This document shows positions 52,128-60,497 of a stretch of 64,000 nucleotides of DNA, one piece after another. The DNA comes from Rhodococcus sp. 4CII. GTDB lineage: Bacteria > Actinomycetota > Actinomycetes > Mycobacteriales > Mycobacteriaceae. Location: positions 5,188,001 through 5,252,000 of the forward strand of contig NZ_JACCFE010000002.1 of NCBI RefSeq assembly GCF_014256275.1. Direction: 5' to 3'. Below the pieces are notes generated by a model, which did not search any database, had not been told where the DNA came from, and saw nothing but the letters and a program-made list of their open reading frames with translations. The position numbers and the translations under genes were made by a program. Position 1 is the first letter of the stretch, and each line of letters starts with the position of its first letter.

Positions 52128-53455
52128 GCTGTCTGCGGCCGGTGCGTGGTGTCGGTGTGCAGTTCGACGACGAGCCGTGCGCCGCCGAGCGGGCTGACGT
52201 CGAAGCGTGCGCTGCCGTTGTGGAGCGCGGCCTGCTGGGCGACCAGCGCGAGCCCGAGACCGGACCCGCTCTTCGTCGCGTTGGAGCCGCGGTGGAACCG
52301 CTCGAACACCGCGGACCGTTCGGCTTCGGGCACGCCGGAGCCGTTGTCGTCGACGATGACAGTGGTGATGCCGTCGGCGGCTCGGAGCGTGATCGTCACC
52401 GCGGTGGCGCCGCCGTGCCGGACGGCGTTCTTGATGGCGTTGTCCAGGGTCAGGCGCAGTCCACCGGGCATGCCGCGCACCGTCACCGGGGTTGCGTCGA
52501 CGGTCACCTGCAGGCCGGGATTGTGACGCATCGCCTCCTCCGCGGCGAGGTCGCTGATGTCGACGAGATCGCAGTCCACGAAGTCTTTGTCCGTGGACAG
52601 CTCACCGCGGGCAAGGCGCTCGAGGTCGGACAACGTCGATTCCACGCGGCCCTGCGCGCGGACCACGTCGCGCAGGATCTCGTCCCGCTGCGGCTGCGTC
52701 AATTCGTGTGTGGTGAGGACCTCGAGGTCGGTGCGCATCGCGGTGAGCGGCGTGCGGAGTTCGTGCGCCGACACCGCGGCGAAGTCGCGTGCGGTGGCGA
52801 GTGCGGCGGTGGTCGCGTCCTGCGCCTCGGCGACGTCGCGCAGCATCGACTCCGCGGCGGAGGCCAGTTCGTCCGCCTCCCGGACACCGGACGAGGTGGG
52901 GGTCAGCTTCGGCTCGCGGCGCACGATGCGGCCCGTGAGGTCGACGAGGGGACGGACGGCCCGGCCGCCGAACAGCCAGCCGAGCCCGCTGGCCGCGGCG
53001 ACGGCGAGGACGCCGACGAGCGCCACCTGCCGTTGCTGCTCCGACGTCACGTCCTGCGCTTCGGCGTACGGCACGGCCAGGGAGATCCGGGTGCCGAGAA
53101 GAGGGACGGTCGCGGTGTACGCCCGGTACCGCGTGTCTCCGACCTCGACGGTCTGCGTGCCCGGGTCCAGTTCCGGAAGCTGGGTGGGTGTGCTGACGAG
53201 GACGGTGTTGCCGTCGGCGGACCGGATGGTGATGGCGAATGCGCCCTTGTCGCCGAGGGCCCCGAGGAACAGCCCGGCGGTGGCCGCGTTGGGCACGAGC
53301 ACGTCCGACGCCGTCTCCAGTCGCCGGTCGAGTTGCGACAGATTGTTGCGGGTGATCGCCAGCGACACCAGGATGCCGAGGGCCACGACGATGATCGTCG
53401 CCCCCAGCGCGGTGGCGGCCGCCACCCGGGTCCGGAGTGAGAAAGATCGCTTCAC
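52106..53455 (-). CDS. prrB: Sensor histidine kinase PrrB-like
   Basis: Membrane sensor kinase of 449 residues, close to the length of mycobacterial PrrB (446). Two transmembrane helices (about 14-36 and 155-175) flank an extracytoplasmic domain of about 120 residues. A HAMP region follows (GRAVRPLVDLTGRIV), then the H-box AVSAHELRTPLTAMRTDLEV with the phospho-His, N-box LDNAIKNAVRHGG, G1 VDDNGSGVPEAE and G2 SGSGLGLALV. The GTG start overlaps the prrA stop (GTGA). The signal sensed is not evident; PrrAB in mycobacteria is essential and linked to nitrogen and respiratory control. Confidence 0.9.
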   Translation of the reverse strand: MKRSFSLRTRVAAATALGATIIVVALGILVSLAITRNNLSQLDRRLETASDVLVPNAATAGLFLGALGDKGAFAITIRSADGNTVLVSTPTQLPELDPGTQTVEVGDTRYRAYTATVPLLGTRISLAVPYAEAQDVTSEQQRQVALVGVLAVAAASGLGWLFGGRAVRPLVDLTGRIVRREPKLTPTSSGVREADELASAAESMLRDVAEAQDATTAALATARDFAAVSAHELRTPLTAMRTDLEVLTTHELTQPQRDEILRDVVRAQGRVESTLSDLERLARGELSTDKDFVDCDLVDISDLAAEEAMRHNPGLQVTVDATPVTVRGMPGGLRLTLDNAIKNAVRHGGATAVTITLRAADGITTVIVDDNGSGVPEAERSAVFERFHRGSNATKSGSGLGLALVAQQAALHNGSARFDVSPLGGARLVVELHTDTTHRPQTAESPASR

Positions 53456-54165
53456 GACGGTTCCCGGAGCACGAAGCCGACTCCGCGGACCGTGTGCAGG
53501 ATGCGGGGCCTGCCCTCGACCTCGAACTTGCGTCGCAGGTAGCCGACGAAGACGTCCACCACGTTGGTGTCGGCGACGAAGTCGTACCCCCACACCAGTT
53601 CGAGGAGACGCTCGCGGCTGAGGACGATGCCGACGTTGCGGGCGAGGACCTCGAGGAGTTCGAATTCCCGTTTGGTCAGCGTGACCTCCTCGCCCGCCAT
53701 GAACACGCGGCGTGCCGCCACGCGGATCTCGAGGTCCCCGATGCGGATCGGTGGGGTCGCGGGTGAGTCCGCCTGCGTGGCGGTGGTGGTGCCGTGCCGC
53801 CGCAGCATGGCCCGGATCCGGGCGATCAACTCGGCGAGGACGAACGGCTTGACCAGGTAATCGTCGGCGCCCGACTCCAGGCCGGAGATGCGGTCGTCGA
53901 CGGTGTCGCGGGCGCTGAGCACGCAGATCGGGATGTCGTTGCTCATCGCGCGGAGCGCGGTCACGACGCCGGTGCCGTCGATGACCGGCATGTTCATGTC
54001 GAGCACCATGGCGTCCGGCCGCTGCTCACTGACCACTCGGAGTGCGTCGGCGCCGTCGACGGCCGTGAGAACGGTGAAGCCGGACAGGCGCAGGCCGCGT
54101 TCGAGGGAGGTCCGCACGTCCTCGTCGTCGTCGACCACGAGGACACTGGCTGAGTCGGTGACGGT
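53452..54165 (-). CDS. prrA: Response regulator PrrA-like (OmpR/PhoB class)
   Basis: DNA-binding response regulator of 237 residues (mycobacterial PrrA is 236). The receiver domain has VVDDDEDVRTSL, the phospho-acceptor Asp in MVLDMNMPVIDG, and the switch Lys in YLVKPFVLAEL. The C-terminal winged helix has LTKREFELLEVLARN, LLELVWGYDFVADTNVVDV and LHTVRGVGFVLRE. GTG 54165 is chosen; an ATG further upstream would add a non-conserved tail. The gene pair is leftward and divergent from the mechanosensitive channel gene. Confidence 0.93.
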   Translation of the reverse strand, partial: TVTDSASVLVVDDDEDVRTSLERGLRLSGFTVLTAVDGADALRVVSEQRPDAMVLDMNMPVIDGTGVVTALRAMSNDIPICVLSARDTVDDRISGLESGADDYLVKPFVLAELIARIRAMLRRHGTTTATQADSPATPPIRIGDLEIRVAARRVFMAGEEVTLTKREFELLEVLARNVGIVLSRERLLELVWGYDFVADTNVVDVFVGYLRRKFEVEGRPRILHTVRGVGFVLREPS

Positions 54166-54250
54166 CACCCCTGCATTGTGCCGTGGCCACGACCCTCGGG
54201 CGTGCGGATAGCAGTTGTCGGAGCGTGTCTCGTCCGTACACTCGGGGTCG

Positions 54251-55168
54251 ATGTTTTCTTCACTGCAGGCATTCGAATTGACCGAAACCAACCGTGACTG
54301 GCTGATTCACCGGCCGGTGGAGATCGCGATCTACGTCGTTCTGGCGCTCGTGCTGCGTTTCGCGCTGCACCGGATGATCGACCGGGCGACGCGGCCGAGG
54401 GAGCCGTCGGACAAACCGGCGATGCTCCGTCCGCTGCGGGAACGTGCTCCCCGCGGCGTCAAGGACGCGATGGTGGGCGAGCGCCGCGCACAACGGGCCC
54501 GGACGATCGGGTCGGTGCTCAAGTCGACCGTGTCGATCGTGGTGCTCATCTGGGTGGTGCTACAGGTTCTCGCCGTCCTCGGCGTCAACGTCGCCCCGTT
54601 CATCGCGTCTGCCGGTGTGATCGGTGTCGCACTCGGGTTCGGTGCGCAGAACCTCGTCCGGGACTTCCTGTCGGGCATCTTCATGCTGCTCGAGGATCAG
54701 TACGGGGTGGGCGACGTCGTCGACCTCGGCGAGGCCGTGGGAACGGTCGAGACGGTGGGTCTGCGGGTCACGACGATCCGCGACGTCAACGGCACCCTCT
54801 GGTACTGCCGCAACGGGGAGATCGTCCGGGTGGGCAACATGAGCCAGGGGTACGCGGTCGCGGTGGTCGACCTGCCGATCGCGCACGCCGCCAACGTGCA
54901 GCGGGCGTGCGAGGTGGCGCTCGAGGCCGTCACCGAGGCGGCCCAGGGCGATGGGATCGCCGCGGACGTGCTCGAACCCCCGGAACTCCTCGGCGTCAAT
55001 TCGGTGACCGCGGAATCGGTCACGCTGCGCATCACCGCACGGACCAAGCCCGGTCGGCAGTGGGCGGTGCAGCGGACGTTCGCCCGCGCGGCGCTGTCGG
55101 CGTTCGAGCACTACGACATCGACGCGCCGTACCTGTCGGTGCTGTCGTCTGTTCGCTCCGGCAACTGA
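54251..55168 (+). CDS. MscS-family mechanosensitive ion channel
   Basis: Small-conductance mechanosensitive channel of 305 residues. Three hydrophobic segments lie at about residues 25-43, 95-115 and 119-150. The third is the MscS pore helix type, with GVIGVALGFGAQNLVRDFLSG, shortened to GVALGFGAQNLVRDFLSG. The beta domain includes QYGVGDVVDLGEAVGTVETVG, here QYGVGDVVDLGEAVG, and RDVNGTLWYCRNGEIVRVGN, with the normal PNxxI replaced by CRNGEI. It releases solutes on osmotic downshift. ATG 54251 starts it. A photolyase gene follows 29 bases on. Confidence 0.9.
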   Translation: MFSSLQAFELTETNRDWLIHRPVEIAIYVVLALVLRFALHRMIDRATRPREPSDKPAMLRPLRERAPRGVKDAMVGERRAQRARTIGSVLKSTVSIVVLIWVVLQVLAVLGVNVAPFIASAGVIGVALGFGAQNLVRDFLSGIFMLLEDQYGVGDVVDLGEAVGTVETVGLRVTTIRDVNGTLWYCRNGEIVRVGNMSQGYAVAVVDLPIAHAANVQRACEVALEAVTEAAQGDGIAADVLEPPELLGVNSVTAESVTLRITARTKPGRQWAVQRTFARAALSAFEHYDIDAPYLSVLSSVRSGN

Positions 55169-55197
55169 TCGGCCCGCGCTTCGATACCGTGGCAGAC

Positions 55198-56538
55198 ATG
55201 GACACTGCACTCGTCTGGTTTCGGCGCGACCTCCGACTCGGCGACCTGCCGACACTCCACACGGTCGCCGAGTCGGGGGCGCGTGCACTGGGACTGTTCG
55301 TCCTCGACGACCGGTTGCTGAATACCTCGGGCGGCGCCCGCCGGGACTTCCTGTTCCGCAGCCTCGCCGCACTCGACGACCAACTCGACGGCCGGTTGCT
55401 GGTGGTGAAGGGCGATCCCGTCGACGTGGTCCCGAGGGTGGCGAAGAAGGTGTCGGCCGACGAGGTGCACGTGAGTGCCGACTTCGGACCGTACGGTCGC
55501 GAGCGGGACGGCGCTGTCGCCGAACAGGTCGAACTCGTGACCACCGGTTCGCCGTATGCCGTGGCGCCCGGCCGGGTGACCAAGACGGACGGGGAGCCGT
55601 ACCGCGTGTTCACCCCGTATTTCCGGCAGTGGCTCGAACACGGGTGGCGCGCACCGATCGACACCGGCCCGGACACCGTGGAGTGGGTGGATCCGGACGA
55701 CGTGAAGGCGCGGCGGGTGAAGATCCCGGAGCCCGAGTCCGACGGGTACGCCGCGGGGGAGGCGGCGGCGCTCGAGCGGTGGGCGAAGTTCTGCGGGGAC
55801 GACCTCGCCGGGTACGAGGACGCGCGGGATCGTCCCGGTCTCGACGCGACCAGCCGGATGTCGGTCTACCTCAAGTACGGCAACATCCATCCGCGGACGA
55901 TGCTCCGCGACCTCGCCCGCCGCCGCAGCAAGAGCGCCGAGCAGTACCGGCGTCAGCTCGCGTGGCGGGACTTCTACGCAGACATCCTCTTCCAGCGGCC
56001 CGACAGTGCCCGCGGCAACTACGATCGGCGTTTCGACCACATTCGCTACGACAGTGGATCCGACGCAGAGGAGGCGTTCACCGCGTGGTGCGAGGGCCGG
56101 ACCGGGTTCCCGATCGTCGACGCCGGGATGCGGCAGCTGAAAGCCGAAGCCTGGATGCACAATCGGGTGCGGATGATCGTCGCGTCGTTCTTCGTCAAGG
56201 ATCTGCACCTGCCGTGGTGGCGGGGCGCCCGGTATTTCATGAATCAGCTGGTGGACGGCGATCTGGCGAACAACCAGCACGGATGGCAGTGGACCGCGGG
56301 ATCGGGAACGGACGCGTCGCCGTACTTCCGGGTGTTCAACCCCACGACGCAGGGGGAGAAGTTCGACCCCGACGGTGAATACGTCCGCCGGTGGGTCCCC
56401 GAATTGCGTGGCATCCCGGGGAACGCCGTGCATGCTCTGAAAGACGGCCGCCCCGAAGACTATCCGCCACCGATCGTCGATCACGCCCACGAACGGCAGG
56501 AGGCCCTCGCCCGGTACGGCGAGATCAAGGCCCCGTGA
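55198..56538 (+). CDS. phr: Deoxyribodipyrimidine photolyase (class I CPD type)
   Basis: Light-driven DNA repair enzyme of 446 residues. The N-terminal antenna-binding Rossmann domain starts ALVWFRRDLRLGD. The FAD domain has QLAWRDFYADILFQRPD, FPIVDAGMRQLKAEAWMHNRVRM, split as VDAGMRQLKAEAWMHNRVRM, VASFFVKDLHLPWWRGARYF and DLANNQHGWQWTAGSGTDAS, all typical of class I CPD photolyases; the tryptophan pathway residues appear present. ATG 55198 is the start. The TGA stop lies in the left arm of palindromic repeat copy C. Confidence 0.93.
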   Translation: MDTALVWFRRDLRLGDLPTLHTVAESGARALGLFVLDDRLLNTSGGARRDFLFRSLAALDDQLDGRLLVVKGDPVDVVPRVAKKVSADEVHVSADFGPYGRERDGAVAEQVELVTTGSPYAVAPGRVTKTDGEPYRVFTPYFRQWLEHGWRAPIDTGPDTVEWVDPDDVKARRVKIPEPESDGYAAGEAAALERWAKFCGDDLAGYEDARDRPGLDATSRMSVYLKYGNIHPRTMLRDLARRRSKSAEQYRRQLAWRDFYADILFQRPDSARGNYDRRFDHIRYDSGSDAEEAFTAWCEGRTGFPIVDAGMRQLKAEAWMHNRVRMIVASFFVKDLHLPWWRGARYFMNQLVDGDLANNQHGWQWTAGSGTDASPYFRVFNPTTQGEKFDPDGEYVRRWVPELRGIPGNAVHALKDGRPEDYPPPIVDHAHERQEALARYGEIKAP

Positions 56539-56575
56539 GTACTTGTCAACCGAGGGCGGTCAAGAAGTACTCACA
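56534..56575. repeat. Palindromic intergenic repeat, copy C
   Basis: The left arm GTGAGTACTTGTCAACC (56535-56551) and right arm GGTCAAGAAGTACTCAC (56558-56574) share the sequence of copies A and B. It contains the stop codons of both convergent neighbours: TGA of the photolyase (56536-56538) and the reverse-strand TGA of the MFS gene (56560-56562). Confidence 0.88.
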
Positions 56576-57768
56576 GGCGCACGGCGCACGAGGGCGGCCG
56601 CGGCGAGGACGATGACGAGTCCGCCGTAGATTCGGGTGGTGTCGACGAGCCCGACCTTCCCCACGAGGTACCCAGCGGCGAGTGCGGGGACGCTGTTGGC
56701 GAGGTAGGCGATCACGTAGATGCTCGACAGCAGTCCCGCGCGTTCGTGCGGTTCGGCGAGCGGCATGACGGTGCGGATGGTGCCCTGGAAGCCGGAGCCG
56801 AATCCGATGCCTGCCACCGCGGTTCCCGTGAGAATCAACCCAGCCGAGGATGTTTCGGCGCCGATCAGTGTGACGGCGACTCCGGCGACGAGGGCGGACG
56901 CTCCGACGAGCAGAGTGCGCTGCGCCGCGACGTTGCGGAGCAGGAACACCGCGACTGCGCCCGTCCCGGTGAGTGTCGCGACCATGATGGCGCCGATCAG
57001 CGACGTGTGTACGTCGAGCGCGTTGCGTGCGAGCGACGGTCCGAGGGACAGGTAGAAGCCGCCCAGTGCCCACACGGCGATCAGGCAGGGTCCCGTGAGG
57101 ACGAGCATTCTCCGCGCGGCGGACGGGACCGCGAGTGCCGGCCGCATCGACGCCAGCGCGCCCTTCTGCCGGGCCGCCGTCTCGGGTGCGGCCCAGATGC
57201 CGATGATCTCGACGACGAACAGCGCGAGGAGCGCCAGGAACACCGTGCTCGTGGGCCGGGGAAGATGTTCGCTGATCAGGCTCGATCCGATGGCGCCCAG
57301 TGCGAGACCGGCGGTGGGCGCGATGCTGTTGACGGTGGCGCCGCGTCCCGGTGTGCGTTCGAGGTCGAGAAGTGTGGATCCGAGCGCGCTGATCGCGGCG
57401 CCGGTCGCGAAACCCTGCACCACCCGGGCGAGCAGTAGGAGTCCGATGCCTTCGGCCGTTGCGAACATGATCATCGAGACCGCCTCGAACACGAGCGCAG
57501 TGATCAGCACGGGACGTCGGCCGACGTAGTCGGACAGCGACCCCACGGTGAGCAGCGCCAGCAGCAGGCTCACGGCATAGATGCCGAAGACCAGCGTCGA
57601 CTGCAACGACGAGAAGCCCCAGTTCGACTGGTACACCTCGTATAGCGGTGTGGGGGCGGCGGACGCGCCGAGCAGGGTGGCGATCACGACCGCGACGAGC
57701 GTGAAGGCGGCACCGCGGCGCAGCGCGGGTCGGGACGTCGGTGGTGCTTCGGGTGCAAGGGTCGGCAT
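56560..57768 (-). CDS. MFS transporter
   Basis: Major facilitator protein of 402 residues with about 12 helices, starting APTPLYEVYQSNWGFSS, a pattern common to a drug-efflux-like actinobacterial group. The helix 2-3 motif is GSLSDYVGRRPVLI. It ends RRAPVSTS, where the last residues and the stop are encoded by palindromic repeat copy C. It is divergent from a TetR regulator with two operator-like palindromes in the 98-base gap, so it is very probably repressed by that regulator and induced by a compound it exports. Confidence 0.88.
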   Translation of the reverse strand: MPTLAPEAPPTSRPALRRGAAFTLVAVVIATLLGASAAPTPLYEVYQSNWGFSSLQSTLVFGIYAVSLLLALLTVGSLSDYVGRRPVLITALVFEAVSMIMFATAEGIGLLLLARVVQGFATGAAISALGSTLLDLERTPGRGATVNSIAPTAGLALGAIGSSLISEHLPRPTSTVFLALLALFVVEIIGIWAAPETAARQKGALASMRPALAVPSAARRMLVLTGPCLIAVWALGGFYLSLGPSLARNALDVHTSLIGAIMVATLTGTGAVAVFLLRNVAAQRTLLVGASALVAGVAVTLIGAETSSAGLILTGTAVAGIGFGSGFQGTIRTVMPLAEPHERAGLLSSIYVIAYLANSVPALAAGYLVGKVGLVDTTRIYGGLVIVLAAAALVRRAPVSTS

Positions 57769-57786
57769 GGGCGTACTCCCGGAGAA

Positions 57787-57813
57787 CGTTAAAGCAAAAG
57801 GTTTGCGTTAACG
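57787..57813. promoter_or_regulatory. Operator-like palindrome 1 (TetR/MFS intergenic)
   Basis: CGTTAAAGCAAA-agg-TTTGCGTTAACG: 11 of 12 positions pair between arms. It shares the half-site TGTTAANGCAAA with operator 2, whose centre is 46 bases away. It lies nearest the MFS start. Confidence 0.75.
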
Positions 57814-57832
57814 GACGCTACGCTGCAGTCGA

Positions 57833-57859
57833 TGTTAATGCAATATCTTTGCGTTAACA
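57833..57859. promoter_or_regulatory. Operator-like palindrome 2 (TetR/MFS intergenic)
   Basis: TGTTAATGCAAT-atc-TTTGCGTTAACA: 10 of 12 positions pair. It ends seven bases before the TetR start codon, fitting autorepression. Confidence 0.75.
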
Positions 57860-57866
57860 TGGGGTC

Positions 57867-58433
57867 ATGAGTCCGGCTCCAGGCCCACGCCCCGGTGGGC
57901 GCAGCGCCCGCATTCAGCAGGCGGTGCACGCGTCCACGCGCAAACTTCTCGAGGAGCGCGACCGAGCGGACATCACCGTCCCGATGATCGCGGCCGATGC
58001 CGGGGTCACCCCGTCGACCATCTACCGGCGCTGGGGCGACATCACCGAGGTGTTCGCGGACGTGGCGATCGAGCGACTGCGTCCCGATGCACCCCCGCGC
58101 GAAACCGGCAGTGTGCGAGGCGATCTCGTCGCCTGGGCGCAGGAGTACCTCGAGGAGATGTCCTCGCCGGTGGGGCGGGCGTCACTGCGCGACGTCGTGA
58201 TGAGCGGAGACGCCAATCCACTCAAGTGCGCGACGTTCTGCCGCACCCAGATCGAGACGATCGTCGGACGCGGGGAACCGGTCGGTTCGGACGTTCGGGG
58301 CGCGGTCGAGCACGTGATCGACCACGTAGTGGCGCCGATCGTCTACCGCATCCTGTTCGACCTCGATCCACTCGAAGCGGACCGCGTCGAGGTGCTGGTG
58401 GATCAGGCACTCGACGCGGCCGTCCGGGTCTGA
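57867..58433 (+). CDS. TetR family transcriptional regulator
   Basis: Repressor of 188 residues. The N-terminal helix-turn-helix (about residues 15-60) has TVPMIAADAGVTPSTIYRRWGD. The C-terminal ligand domain includes VRGDLVAWAQEYLEEMSSPVGRA, trimmed to WAQEYLEEMSSPVGRA, and HVIDHVVAPIVYRILFDLDPL, resembling TetR_C groups that regulate efflux pumps. It is divergently transcribed from the MFS gene, with two palindromic operators between. ATG 57867 is seven bases after operator 2. It converges with the CoA-synthetase gene, whose stop is five bases away. Confidence 0.9.
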   Translation: MSPAPGPRPGGRSARIQQAVHASTRKLLEERDRADITVPMIAADAGVTPSTIYRRWGDITEVFADVAIERLRPDAPPRETGSVRGDLVAWAQEYLEEMSSPVGRASLRDVVMSGDANPLKCATFCRTQIETIVGRGEPVGSDVRGAVEHVIDHVVAPIVYRILFDLDPLEADRVEVLVDQALDAAVRV

Positions 58434-58437
58434 GCGG

Positions 58438-60357
58438 TCAGCCGCCCAGCTGCTTCTTCAGTGCATCGAGGACGGCGACGTCCTCGATGGTGGAGGGGAC
58501 GGTGTACTGCTCGTGGTCGGCGATCTGCCGCATCGTCTTACGCAGGATCTTGCCGGAGCGGGTCTTCGGCAGCGCCTGCACGACCGTCACGTCGCGGAAC
58601 GTGGCGACTGCGCCGATCTGCTCGCGCACCATCGCGACCAGTTCGCTTCGGAGCGTGTCGGGATCGATGTCGAACCCGGCCTTGAGCACCACGTACCCGC
58701 TGGGCCGCTGACCCTTGAGTTCGTCCTTGATCCCGACCACCGCGCATTCGGCCACTGCGGGGTGCCCGGCGATGACGGCCTCCATGCTGCCCGTCGAAAG
58801 CCGATGTCCGGCAACGTTGATGACGTCGTCGCTGCGGCCGAGGACGTACACGTACCCGTCCTCGTCGATGTAGCCGGAGTCGCCGGTCAGGTAATAGCCG
58901 TCGAACGTGGCGAGGTACGACCTCACGTACCGCTCCGGGTCGCGCCACAGCCCGGCCAGGGTTCCCGGGGGCAGCGGCAGCCCGATCACGATGTTGCCCT
59001 CGGCTCCGGCGGGCACCGCGTGCCCTGCACCGTCCACGACCTCGACCCGGTACCCGGGCACCGGGACGGTGGGGGAGCCGGCCTTCAGCGGCATGGGGTC
59101 GAGCCCGCGCAGGTTGGAACAGATCGCCCAGCCGGTCTCGGTCTGCCACCAGTGATCGACGACGGGACGGCCGAGGACGCGGGTGGCCCATGCATAAGTG
59201 TCGGGGTCGAGGCGCTCGCCGGCGGCGAACAGTGTCTTCAGTGAGGAGATGTCGTACTTGGCGATCTCCTTCGCGTCGGGATCGGCCTTGCGCACCGCGC
59301 GGATCGCGGTCGGTGCGGTGAACAGCGCCGACACCCCGTGGTCCGAGATGACGCGCCAGAAAGCCCCCGCGTCCGGCGTCCCCACCGGTTTGCCCTCGTA
59401 GAGCACGGATGTGGCACCGGCCAGCAGTGGCCCGTACACGATGTACGAGTGCCCGACCACCCAGCCCACGTCGGACGCGGTCCACCACACGTCGCCCGGA
59501 CCGATGTCGTAGATGTTGCGCATCGACCAGGTGAGCGCGACGGCGTGCCCGCCGTTGTCGCGGATCACGCCCTTCGGCTTCCCCGTGGTGCCGGACGTGT
59601 AGAGGATGTACAGCGGATCCGTCGCGGCCACCGGAACCGGCTCCGCGGGTGCCGCATCCGCCATCAGCTCGTCCCAGTCGAACCACGCGGTCGCGCCGCC
59701 CTGGTAGTCGGCGGCCGCACCCGGCACCTGCTCGCGGTCCTTCACGATCACCGTGTGCGGAGGTTTGCTCGACAGCTCCAGCGCCTTCGCGACCATCGGC
59801 AGGTAGTCGACGGTGCGCCCCGGCTCGAGGCCGCCCGACGCCGTCACCAGCACCACCGGTCCGGCGTCGTCGATGCGGGTGGCGAGTTCCTTCGCGGCGA
59901 ACCCGCCGAATACCACCGAGTGCACGGCGCCGATGCGGGCGCATGCGAGCATCGCGATCACCGCTTCGGGGATCATCGGCATGTAGACGATCACCCGGTC
60001 CCCGGCCACCACGCCCTGATCCTTCAGGACCCCGGCGAACCGGGAGACCTCGTCGAGTAGTTCGGCGTACGTGTAGGTGCGGGACGCGTCTGGAGCCATC
60101 GCGGAGTCGTAGATCAGCGCCGCCCGGTTCCCGTTGCCGTCCCGCACGTGACGGTCCAGGGCGTTGAAACACGTGTTCAGCGACGCGTCCGGAAACCATC
60201 GATACATTGGGGCGGCGGAATCGTCGAGCGCCCGCGTCGGCGGCTTCTCCCAGTCCACGGCCCCCGCGGCGGCGAGCCAGAACTCCTCGGGACGCTCGGC
60301 GCTCTCGCGGTAGACCTCCGCGTATCTGTGACCGGCGTGCTCTGTCGCGGAGCTCAT
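58438..60357 (-). CDS. prpE: Propionyl-CoA / acetyl-CoA synthetase (PrpE-like)
   Basis: AMP-forming acyl-CoA synthetase of 639 residues. The ACS N-terminal domain has YAEVYRESAERPEEFW and FNALDRHVRDGNGNRAALIY. ATP motifs: ILYTSGTTGKPKGVIRD, WWQTETGWAI and YYLTGDSGYIDEDGYVYVLGR, the last split as LTGDSGYIDEDGYVY. The acetylatable lysine is in TRSGKILRKTMRQIA. The opening YAEVYRESAERPEEFWLAAA and the lack of a longer ACS tail favour propionyl-CoA synthetase; acetate use is possible. It starts with ATG 60357. Substrate preference cannot be settled by eye. Confidence 0.87.
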   Translation of the reverse strand: MSSATEHAGHRYAEVYRESAERPEEFWLAAAGAVDWEKPPTRALDDSAAPMYRWFPDASLNTCFNALDRHVRDGNGNRAALIYDSAMAPDASRTYTYAELLDEVSRFAGVLKDQGVVAGDRVIVYMPMIPEAVIAMLACARIGAVHSVVFGGFAAKELATRIDDAGPVVLVTASGGLEPGRTVDYLPMVAKALELSSKPPHTVIVKDREQVPGAAADYQGGATAWFDWDELMADAAPAEPVPVAATDPLYILYTSGTTGKPKGVIRDNGGHAVALTWSMRNIYDIGPGDVWWTASDVGWVVGHSYIVYGPLLAGATSVLYEGKPVGTPDAGAFWRVISDHGVSALFTAPTAIRAVRKADPDAKEIAKYDISSLKTLFAAGERLDPDTYAWATRVLGRPVVDHWWQTETGWAICSNLRGLDPMPLKAGSPTVPVPGYRVEVVDGAGHAVPAGAEGNIVIGLPLPPGTLAGLWRDPERYVRSYLATFDGYYLTGDSGYIDEDGYVYVLGRSDDVINVAGHRLSTGSMEAVIAGHPAVAECAVVGIKDELKGQRPSGYVVLKAGFDIDPDTLRSELVAMVREQIGAVATFRDVTVVQALPKTRSGKILRKTMRQIADHEQYTVPSTIEDVAVLDALKKQLGG

Positions 60358-60497
60358 CGATGTCCGTCCTCTCGTCGTCCTGTGACCTGAAACACCCTAT
60401 GTGACGGCGGTGTCCAGCGACACCGTCCGGGGGGCCGGGGCGCAGGCCTGCGCCGGACGGCGGGTTTTCGTCGCCCGGCGGAGGTGCGGTGAACCTG

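Noticed and set aside
60423..60470. Hairpin CCGTCCGG...CCGGACGG followed by GGGTTTT on the plus strand
   Set aside because: It would terminate plus-strand transcripts, but both flanking genes are on the minus strand and no plus-strand gene precedes it; kept only as a possible structure.
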